A stretch of DNA of 64,000 nucleotides. Origin: an uncultured Bradyrhizobium sp. (GTDB lineage Bacteria; Pseudomonadota; Alphaproteobacteria; Rhizobiales; Xanthobacteraceae). Numbering within the stretch: the first letter of the stretch is position 1; the number at the start of each line of letters is the position of its first letter. The stretch spans positions 62,001 to 126,000 of the forward strand of contig NZ_CANSMR010000013.1 of assembly GCF_947648125.1 (NCBI RefSeq), read 5' to 3'. Positions 17,206 through 24,102 of the stretch are shown here, one piece after another. Below the pieces are notes generated by a model. That model did not search any database. It had not been told where the DNA came from and worked only from the letters and a program-made list of their open reading frames with translations. The position numbers and the translations under genes were made by a program.

Positions 17206-17982
17206 ATGGGCGCCGACATCGTCAGCCATTTCATCGAACGCCTCACCTGGGACGAGGTCGCGCGGCGAATTGGGGCTGAGCGACCGGCGATCCTGCCGAT
17301 CGGCGCCGCCGCCAAGCAGCACGGTTTCCATTTGCCGCTCAACACCGACCGCCTGCAGGCCGAGTGGTTTGCGGCGCATCTCGCCGAACGCATCGACGCG
17401 CTGATCTGGCCAACCGTCACCTACGGTCACTACCCCGCTTTCGTCGAATATGCCGGTAGCGCCAGCCTGTCGGCAGCAACGTTCGAAGCCATGGTGCATG
17501 AGATCGCTGCCGGCATCCTCGGCGGCGGCGTCAACAGATTGTTCGTGCTCAACACGGGGATCAGCACGCTCGCTCCGGTCGAACGCGCGCTGGCGGGCTT
17601 CGAACCGGGCCGGGTGAGGCATCTGCGGCTCTACCAGGGCCCGCGCTTCCGCCGCACGGCCGAGCAGCTCTCCGAGCAACGCCATGGCAGCCATGCCGAC
17701 GAACTGGAGACGTCCCTGATGCTAGCGCTGGCTCCGGACGTAGTCGATCCGGCACGCGCCGAAGCCAGCCCCGCCCTGCGGCGCGAGGCGCCCGGCCGCC
17801 TGACGCCGTCGGACCGCACTTCGCCGAACTACAGCCGCTCCGGCAGTTACGGCGATCCGACGCTCGCGACATCAGCCAAGGGCGAGGCGCTGCTCGCGGC
17901 GATTCTCGACGATCTCTCCGATCAGGTGACCGCGGCCCTTGGCGAGAACGCCATGCCACGGCGGCGCGGCACACCGCGATGA
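17206..17982 (+). CDS. Creatininase-family protein with altered metal-binding motifs
   Basis: The 258-residue protein has the creatininase fold signatures LPIG...QHGFHLPLNTD (about residues 30-45) and HADELETSLMLALAP (about residues 162-176). In the family the first motif is EQHG; here it is KQHG, so the metal-ligand Glu is replaced by Lys. The usual NGHGGN/NGHxEN motif reads LNTGIST, so another His and acidic/Asn ligand are missing. The QHG histidine, the TD aspartate and the E of ETS remain. Active relatives hydrolyse amides, and MftE, a relative, trims the mycofactocin peptide. Placement in a bufferin operon makes peptide processing or binding worth considering, but catalysis is doubtful. 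The stop overlaps the next gene. Confidence 0.75.
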   Translation: MGADIVSHFIERLTWDEVARRIGAERPAILPIGAAAKQHGFHLPLNTDRLQAEWFAAHLAERIDALIWPTVTYGHYPAFVEYAGSASLSAATFEAMVHEIAAGILGGGVNRLFVLNTGISTLAPVERALAGFEPGRVRHLRLYQGPRFRRTAEQLSEQRHGSHADELETSLMLALAPDVVDPARAEASPALRREAPGRLTPSDRTSPNYSRSGSYGDPTLATSAKGEALLAAILDDLSDQVTAALGENAMPRRRGTPR

Positions 17983-18968
17983 GGAGCATCCCGACCTATC
18001 GCGTGATCGCCGCCGCGATGCTGGTCGCGGCGATCCTGATCGGCATCGCATCGTGCCACGTCGAGGCGCAGTCCGAGTTCATGCGCGGCGAAGGCATGCC
18101 TTACGACGCCTTCGACCGGTTGCCCAAGACCGATCTCGACGTCGCCGGCGCCACCATTCATGTCGGGTTCGCTCCCGGCGATATGGCGCTGCCGAAGGAA
18201 AAAATATTCGACTGGATCAAGGCGTGCGCCCGCGCGGTCTCGATCTATTACGGCCGGTTTCCCGTCAGCTCGTTGCGGCTGCTGATCGTGCCGGTCGACG
18301 GTTCGCGCGTTCGCGGCGGCACCACATGGGGCTATCGCGGCGCCGCGATCCGGCTGCCGATCGGCCGCGACGCGGGCGTCGACGATCTCAAGCGCGACTG
18401 GGTGATCGTGCACGAGATGGTGCACACCGCCCTGCCCGATCTCGACGACCGCTACGCCTGGCTGTCGGAAGGGCTCGCGGTCTATGTCGAGCCGGTCGCG
18501 CGGGTGCAGGCCGGCGATCTCACGGCGCGGGAGATCTGGCTGGCGATGCTGCGCGACATGCCCAAGGGCCTGCCGCAGGCCGGCGACGCGGGCCTCGACA
18601 ATACCGACACCTGGGGCCGGAAATACTGGGGCGGCGCGATGTTCTGCCTGTTCGCCGATGTCGAGATCCGCAAACGGACCGGCAACAAATTCGGCCTGCA
18701 GGACGCGATGCGCGGCGTGCTCGCCGCCGGTGGCAATCACGAGAAGGACTGGCCGATCGCGCGGGTGCTCTCGACCGCCGACAAGGCGGTCGGCGTCGAC
18801 GTGCTGACGCGGCTGCACGACGAGTGGGGATCGAAGCCCGTGACACCTGATCTCGCCGCGCTGTGGCGCGACCTCGGCGTTAGGCTTCAGGGCGAGAGCG
18901 TCGAATTCGACGATCGCGCGCCGCTGGCGGATATTCGCAAGGCGATCACCGAAGCGCGCGCGGGATAG
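17979..18968 (+). CDS. Putative HExxH metallopeptidase-like lipoprotein of the bufferin operon
   Basis: The 329-residue product begins with a hydrophobic leader ending in IASC (residues 23-26), which fits a lipobox with C26 as the lipidated residue. The middle has VIVHEMVHTAL (H145, E146, H149) and, 15 residues on, WLSEGLAVYVEP with E164. This is the gluzincin pattern HExxH...E found in M1-like peptidases. It is therefore probably a zinc metalloprotease or a catalytically reduced relative anchored in the envelope. It overlaps the creatininase-fold gene by 4 bases (ATGA), making it the last gene of the extended bufferin operon. Its substrate is unknown; the exported bufferin is one candidate. 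Confidence 0.7.
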   Translation: MRSIPTYRVIAAAMLVAAILIGIASCHVEAQSEFMRGEGMPYDAFDRLPKTDLDVAGATIHVGFAPGDMALPKEKIFDWIKACARAVSIYYGRFPVSSLRLLIVPVDGSRVRGGTTWGYRGAAIRLPIGRDAGVDDLKRDWVIVHEMVHTALPDLDDRYAWLSEGLAVYVEPVARVQAGDLTAREIWLAMLRDMPKGLPQAGDAGLDNTDTWGRKYWGGAMFCLFADVEIRKRTGNKFGLQDAMRGVLAAGGNHEKDWPIARVLSTADKAVGVDVLTRLHDEWGSKPVTPDLAALWRDLGVRLQGESVEFDDRAPLADIRKAITEARAG

Positions 18969-19064
18969 CGACCGCTTCGCGGCTGCACACGGCCCAACTC
19001 TGCTGGATTTTGCCGGCGCGATGTCGGACTATCGGGGAATCGCCGCAATCCTCACGGGAGACCG

Positions 19065-20753
19065 ATGGCCGACGTTCATCAGACACGCGCCAACTGGCCG
19101 ATCTTCCGCTCGCTGAGGGCGTTCCGGCCGGGCGACTTGCCCGGAGATCTGATCGCCGGGTTGACGCTCGCCGCAATCGCGATCCCCGAGCAGATGGCGA
19201 CCGCGCGGCTCGGCGGCTTCTCGCCGCAGATCGGCTTCTTCGCCTTCATGGCCGGCTCGCTCGGCTTTGCGATGTTCGGCGCCAACCGCTTCCTGTCCTG
19301 CGGCGCCGACTCCACCATCACGCCGATCTTCGCGGCCGGCCTGGCGCTGATGGCGACCGCTGGCTCGCCCGATTATCAGTCGCTGGCGATGGCGCTGGCG
19401 CTGATGGTCGGCGCGATCATGATCGCCGGCGGCCTGTTCAAGCTCGGCTGGATCGCCAATCTGCTGTCGACGCCGGTGACGGTCGGCTTCCTCGCCGGCA
19501 TCTCCGTCCACATCCTGGTCTCGCAATTGCCGGGTGTGCTCGGCCTGACCACGCCGGACGGGCCGACGCTCTACAAGCTCGGGGTCCTCACTGAGAAGAT
19601 CGGCCAGACCAATGCCTACACGCTGGCGATCGGCCTCGGCGTGCTGGCGCTGGTTGCCGGATCGGAGAAGATCAGCGCGCGGATTCCGGGCGCACTGATC
19701 GGCCTTGTGGTGGCCACTATCGCCGTGATCGCCGGCCAGCTCGAAAGCAAGGGCGTCAAGGTGGTCGGCACCGTGCCCGGGTCGCTGCCGACGCCATCGC
19801 TTCCGGTCATCGCTCCGGAGCGATGGATCAAACTGTTGTCGCTGGCGATCCTGATCTCGATCGTGGTCATGGTGCAGACCGCGGCGACGACGCGCTCGTT
19901 CCTGTCAGATCCGGACAAGCCGGCCGACGTCGATCGCGACTTCCTCGGCGCCGGTGCCGGCAGCCTGCTCGCCGGCCTTTTCGGCGCCTTTCCGGTCAAT
20001 GCCAGCCCGCCGCGCACCGGCATCGTCTCGGAGACCGGCGGCCGCACGCAGCTTGCCGGCCTGTTCGCCGCCGCCATCGTGCTCGCGCTGCTGGCGTTCG
20101 GTGCGACGCTGCTGCAGCACGTGCCCGATGCGGCGCTCGGCGGCGTCCTGCTGTTCGTGGCGCTCCGCATCATCCGCGTGAAGCAGATCGTCGCGATCTA
20201 CCGCCAGTCGTTCTACGAATTCCTGCTGGTGGTGGCGACGGCAGCCGCGATCATCGTGCTGCCGATCGAGCAAGGCGTCGCGGTCGGCATCGCGTTGTCG
20301 CTGCTGCACGGCATCTGGACCACGACACGCGGCCAGCTGGTGGAATTCGTCCATGTGCCCGGCACCACGATCTGGTGGCCGACCGGCCCGCACGTCGCCG
20401 GCGAGCGCAAGCCCGGCATTGCCGTGGTCGGCCTGCAGGCGCCGTTGTCGTTCCTCAACGCAGAAGGTTTTCACAGCGGCGTGCTCAAGACCATCGGCCG
20501 CGCGACACCCAAGCCGAAACTGCTGGTGATCGAGGCCAGCGGCATGGTCGAGATCGACTTCACGGCGGCGCAGGCGTTGCGCGACCTGTTTCGCGAATGC
20601 CGCGATGACGGCGTGACGGTGGCGGTGGCGCGGCTCGAATCCTCCCGCGCCCAGGAGGCGTTCGAGCGCTTCGATCTCTACGGCGTGCTGCAGAGAGACC
20701 ACGTCTTCCACAGCGTCGATGAGGCGGTCCGCACGCTCGGCGGGCAGAGCTAG
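19065..20753 (+). CDS. SulP-family anion transporter with STAS domain
   Basis: This is a 562-residue SLC26/SulP transporter. About residues 1-410 contain some 10-12 membrane segments, including DLIAGLTLAAIAIPEQMATARLGG and GLFGAFPVNASPPRTGI, which match the family. About residues 435-555 form a cytoplasmic STAS domain (GIAVVGLQAPLSFLNAEGF ... LVIEASGMVEIDFTAAQALRDL). It moves sulfate, bicarbonate or another anion; the substrate cannot be told. It lies 96 bases downstream of the bufferin operon, probably in its own unit. GGGAGACC precedes the ATG. Confidence 0.9.
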   Translation: MADVHQTRANWPIFRSLRAFRPGDLPGDLIAGLTLAAIAIPEQMATARLGGFSPQIGFFAFMAGSLGFAMFGANRFLSCGADSTITPIFAAGLALMATAGSPDYQSLAMALALMVGAIMIAGGLFKLGWIANLLSTPVTVGFLAGISVHILVSQLPGVLGLTTPDGPTLYKLGVLTEKIGQTNAYTLAIGLGVLALVAGSEKISARIPGALIGLVVATIAVIAGQLESKGVKVVGTVPGSLPTPSLPVIAPERWIKLLSLAILISIVVMVQTAATTRSFLSDPDKPADVDRDFLGAGAGSLLAGLFGAFPVNASPPRTGIVSETGGRTQLAGLFAAAIVLALLAFGATLLQHVPDAALGGVLLFVALRIIRVKQIVAIYRQSFYEFLLVVATAAAIIVLPIEQGVAVGIALSLLHGIWTTTRGQLVEFVHVPGTTIWWPTGPHVAGERKPGIAVVGLQAPLSFLNAEGFHSGVLKTIGRATPKPKLLVIEASGMVEIDFTAAQALRDLFRECRDDGVTVAVARLESSRAQEAFERFDLYGVLQRDHVFHSVDEAVRTLGGQS

Positions 20754-20776
20754 CGATTGGTGAGATCCGTCGCTGC

Positions 20777-20863
20777 GTAGCCCGGATGGAGCGAAGCACA
20801 ATCCGGGATTCTCGCGCACGTTGAAGAACCGTCCCGGATTTCGCTTCGCTCCATCCGGGCTAC
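20777..20863. repeat. Palindromic intergenic element (GTAGCCCGGATG family), copy 1
   Basis: The ends GTAGCCCGGATGGAGCGAAG and its reverse complement bracket an 87-bp unit between the convergent SulP and hypothetical genes. A second copy lies at 29909-29997. Confidence 0.85.
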
Positions 20864-20888
20864 TGGCTCTCCACTCGGCCAGACCAGC

Positions 20889-21281
20889 TCAAGCCTGCTC
20901 GCCCTCGAGCGTCGGATGCTCCTTCAGCACCTCCGCCTTGATCGAGGCCGCGTGGATGGCGCGGAACAGCGCCCGCCCGGCCTTGATGTTGTTGGCCTTC
21001 ATGCACAGACTGACGATCTCGCGCACCGCGGAATCCCGCACCAGCTCGTCGGAGATCTTCATCGCGGTCTCCATCGCGACCTTGGCGGCACGTTCGTAAC
21101 GTTCGCGCTCGATCTGCTGCTTCTCCTTCGCGCGCTTGTTGGGCGAGCCGACCGCCTCGGCGCAGCTGGCCGCATCGCGGCAGATCGCACGGATCCGCTG
21201 CGCAGCCTCGATGTCGCCGAGCGGCTGCGCGACGGGATCGTCCCAGATATCCTTTCGCCTGGCCTTGCTGAACCACGACAT
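20889..21281 (-). CDS. Conserved hypothetical protein of 130 residues
   Basis: The product starts MSWFSKARRKDIWDDPVAQP and is predicted to be cytoplasmic and largely helical, with a charged middle (KEKQQIERERYERAAKVAMETAMK) and a C-terminal SIKAEVLKEHP tail. No signal peptide or membrane segment is seen and I do not recognise a family. It lies 32 bases downstream of the FAD-linked oxidase gene on the same strand and so may be co-transcribed with it. Codon use resembles its neighbours. Confidence 0.7.
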   Translation of the reverse strand: MSWFSKARRKDIWDDPVAQPLGDIEAAQRIRAICRDAASCAEAVGSPNKRAKEKQQIERERYERAAKVAMETAMKISDELVRDSAVREIVSLCMKANNIKAGRALFRAIHAASIKAEVLKEHPTLEGEQA

Positions 21282-21313
21282 CGCAAAGTCCTGTGGCCGG
21301 AATATCCGATCGG

Positions 21314-22738
21314 TTAAGCCGCAGGAACGATCTTGCCGGGATTGAAAATATTCTGCGGATCGAGCGCCTGCTTCAGCGCCCGCATCGCGTCGAGCGCCTC
21401 CGGGCCGAGCTCGGCCTTCAGATATTTCTGCTTGCCCTGGCCGATGCCGTGCTCGCCGGTGCAGGTGCCGCCCATGGCCTGCGCCCGTTCGACGAGCCGG
21501 TGCATGAACTCCTCGCCGCGCGCCATCTCTTCCTTGTTGTTGACGTCGCAGACCAGCGAGCAGTGGAAATTGCCGTCGCCGACATGGCCGACGATCGGCG
21601 ACAGCAGGTTGAGCCGCTTCAGATCGTCCTCGGTCTCGGTGACGCAGTCGGCAAGCCGCGAGATCGGCACGCAGACGTCGGTTGCGACCACGCCGATGCT
21701 GTCGCCAGGACGAATCGCCTTCACCGACCAATAGGCATCGTGCCGGGCCTGCCACAGCTTCGTGCGGTCTTCCGGCTTGGTGGTCCAGCTGAAGTCGCCG
21801 CCGCCGCACTCGGCGGCGATGTCGCGGAAATTCTTCGACTGCTCGGCGACCTCGACCTCGCTGCCGTGGAATTCCAGCAAGAGCAGCGGCGTCTCCGGCA
21901 GCGACAGCTTTGAGTAATTGTTGCAGGCCTTCACCTGCGCGGCATTGAGCAGCTCGATCCGCGCGACCGGGATCCCGGTCTGAATCGCCAGGATCGTGGC
22001 CTGGCAGGCGCCGCGCACCGTCTCGAACGAACAGGCGGCGGCCGCGATCGTGTCGGGAATGCCGCGCAGGCGGATGGTCAGCTCGGAGATGATGCCGAGC
22101 GTGCCCTCGGCGCCGACGAACAGATGCGTCAGGTCGTAACCGGCCGACGACTTCTTGGCCCGCGTGCCGGTCGTGATGATCTCGCCGTCGCCGCGCACCA
22201 CCTTCAGCGCCAGCACGTTCTCGCGCATGGTGCCGTAGCGCACCGCATTGGTGCCGGAGGCGCGGGTCGAGGTCATGCCGCCGAGCGAGGCATCGGCGCC
22301 GGGATCGATCGGGAAGAACAGGCCCTGGTCGCGCAGATGCTCGTTCAGCGCCTTCCGCGTCACACCGGGCTGGATCACGCAGTCGAGGTCCTCAGCGTGC
22401 ACCTCGAGCACCTTGTTCATGTCGCGCAGGTCGATGCAGACGCCGCCCGCGGGCGCGTTGACCTGGCCCTCGAGCGAGGTTCCGGTGCCGAACGCGATGA
22501 CGGGCACGCGATTGGCGGCGCAGATCCGCACCACGTCCTGGATGTCGGCCGTTTCCTGCGCCATCACCACCGCATCGGGCGGCTGGGTCGGCAGCCAGGT
22601 GGTGGTATGGGCGTGCTGCTCGCGCACCGCCTGCGACGTCACGAGCCGGTTGCCGAACCGCGCCGCCAGCGCGTCGATCGCGCGCTTCAGGGCCTCCGGC
22701 TCAGGTCGCGTCACATTGCTCGAAATCGTTGTCGCCAC
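21314..22738 (-). CDS. FAD-linked oxidase (D-lactate/glycolate dehydrogenase type)
   Basis: This 474-residue flavoprotein has an N-terminal PCMH-type FAD-binding domain (VPVIAFGTGTSLEGQVNAPAGG, then VQPGVT-like IQPGVTRKALNE and DPGADASLGGMTSTRASGTNAVRYG) and a C-terminal FAD-oxidase domain ending in the family signature GEHGIGQGK. It should oxidise a 2-hydroxy acid such as D-lactate. I chose the GTG at 22738 because GGGAGG lies just upstream. An in-frame ATG at 22774 would add 12 residues and lacks a good site. The small hypothetical gene follows it. Confidence 0.88.
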   Translation of the reverse strand: MATTISSNVTRPEPEALKRAIDALAARFGNRLVTSQAVREQHAHTTTWLPTQPPDAVVMAQETADIQDVVRICAANRVPVIAFGTGTSLEGQVNAPAGGVCIDLRDMNKVLEVHAEDLDCVIQPGVTRKALNEHLRDQGLFFPIDPGADASLGGMTSTRASGTNAVRYGTMRENVLALKVVRGDGEIITTGTRAKKSSAGYDLTHLFVGAEGTLGIISELTIRLRGIPDTIAAAACSFETVRGACQATILAIQTGIPVARIELLNAAQVKACNNYSKLSLPETPLLLLEFHGSEVEVAEQSKNFRDIAAECGGGDFSWTTKPEDRTKLWQARHDAYWSVKAIRPGDSIGVVATDVCVPISRLADCVTETEDDLKRLNLLSPIVGHVGDGNFHCSLVCDVNNKEEMARGEEFMHRLVERAQAMGGTCTGEHGIGQGKQKYLKAELGPEALDAMRALKQALDPQNIFNPGKIVPAA

Positions 22739-22868
22739 GTCGAATTTCCTCCCGGATTTAGCCGACCGTGACAAAGCTTGTATAAGGGGTCAAGAGAGCC
22801 TGACTTGAAAAAGTGGACGCCGGTGTCACAGAAAAGTTCATGCTCGCACGCCAACGAACCGGGGATGG

Positions 22869-23384
22869 ATGATGACTTCAGTGACTGCCGCCAGCGAGAC
22901 GCCGCTCCCTTCAGCTCCGTTCAAATCCTCGGTGATGCAGATCGAGCCGCAATGGATCGATTATAACGGCCACCTCAACATGGCCTATTACAATGTGATG
23001 TTCGACCGCGCCATCGACGAGATGTGGCTGGAGCTCGGGATCGGGCCTGCCTATATGAAGGAACGGCACTGCTCGACCTTCACCGCCGAGTGCCACGTCC
23101 GGTACTTGCGAGAGATTCATCTCGGCGATCCCGTGCAGGTCTCGGTCTTCCTGCTCGGCGCCGACGAAAAGCGGCTGCACACGTTCGAGGAGTTGCGCCA
23201 CGCCACCGAGGGCTGGCTTTCCGCGACCTCGGAAAACCTGACGCTGCACATCGACATGGAGGCGCGCAAGGTGGCACCGTTTCCACCTGACATCCGTGCC
23301 CGCGCTCAAAGGATCGTGGATAGCTATGCGGGCGTGCCGCGGCCCGAGGGCATCGGCCGCAACGTGGCGATGCCCTCGAAGTAG
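22869..23384 (+). CDS. Thioesterase family protein (hotdog fold)
   Basis: The 171-residue product matches the 4-hydroxybenzoyl-CoA thioesterase-like hotdog family. It has WIDYNGHLNMAYYNVMFDRAIDEMW, where the Asp-Tyr-Asn-Gly-His-Leu stretch is the active-site region, and a later VRYLREIHLGDPVQV strand pair. It probably hydrolyses an acyl-CoA; carnitine-linked acyl-CoA thioesterases are similar. Two adjacent ATGs (22869 and 22872) are possible starts. It is divergent from the FAD oxidase gene, with about 130 bases between them. Confidence 0.85.
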   Translation: MMTSVTAASETPLPSAPFKSSVMQIEPQWIDYNGHLNMAYYNVMFDRAIDEMWLELGIGPAYMKERHCSTFTAECHVRYLREIHLGDPVQVSVFLLGADEKRLHTFEELRHATEGWLSATSENLTLHIDMEARKVAPFPPDIRARAQRIVDSYAGVPRPEGIGRNVAMPSK

Positions 23385-23452
23385 ATCAGCGCTGCGCCAA
23401 AGTGGGATGGCGTTAGAGATTCAGCAGTCGGTCCGGCCGCAGGCTCGCTGCA

Positions 23453-23574
23453 CCTCTCCCGCTTGCGGGGGAGGTCGGATCGCATCGTTAGATGCGATCC
23501 GGGTGGGGGCTCTCACCACCAAGCGACTCGTGGAGAGAGCCCCCACCCTAGCCCTCCCCCGCAAGCGGGAGAGG
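23453..23574. repeat. Palindromic intergenic element (CCTCTCCCGCTTGCGGG family)
   Basis: The outer arms around CCTCTCCCGCTTGCGGGGGA and its reverse complement enclose inner arms GGGTGGGGGCTCTC / GAGAGCCCCCACCC. The roughly 120-bp unit lies between the thioesterase gene and the convergent DUF1328 gene. Similar sequences are frequent between genes in Bradyrhizobium and Rhodopseudomonas, from memory. Confidence 0.8.
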
Positions 23575-23635
23575 GAACGCAGTTTCGATGCCGCTACGGC
23601 TCGACCTCATCTCATTGCTTCGCTTCATTGCCTCG

Positions 23636-23809
23636 CTAGACCCTTGTGCGGCCGCGCGCCAGTCCGACCACCGCCGACACCAGGAACAGGATGATGGCGA
23701 TGAAGAAGATCGCCTTGGCGATTTCGATCGAGGCGCCGGCGATGCCGCCGAAGCCCAGAATGCCCGCGATCAGGGCGATAACCAGGAATGTGACGACCCA
23801 GCTCAACAT
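23636..23809 (-). CDS. Small DUF1328 membrane protein (YtjA-like)
   Basis: This 57-residue protein has two membrane segments and reads [20 protein letters not shown], then [20 protein letters not shown], and ends GLARGRTRV. It matches the short DUF1328/YtjA family, often stress-induced in alphaproteobacteria. GAGAGG lies 8 bases upstream of the ATG. The function is unknown. Confidence 0.85.
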   Translation of the reverse strand: MLSWVVTFLVIALIAGILGFGGIAGASIEIAKAIFFIAIILFLVSAVVGLARGRTRV

Positions 23810-24102
23810 GATCAAACCTCTCGCTTCGTTTCCTCGTTCGATTCCCGGCGCGGGCGCTTAGCCGACGCCGCATTCGTTGAAACAATCCTGCGGGGAAACG
23901 CTGGTTCCTGAGCGCGAAACCGGGAAATTTTCGCCGATTTCAGGAACCAGGCCGGTTGTGCACTGCTGCCAAAACCGTTCCAAGCGGCCGCGATAAAACC
24001 TGTCAAAACGGCCGATCAGGCCCTATATGCCACTCAATCCCTGTTAAGAAGGCTCCCCTTCACCGTCCCACGGTGCCATCGTGGGGCCGAGACGATTCGC
24101 CA

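Noticed and set aside
20889-21809. A 306-residue version of the small hypothetical protein
   Set aside because: Its first 176 residues are an out-of-frame reading of the FAD-linked oxidase. The ATG at 21281 gives a clean separate gene.
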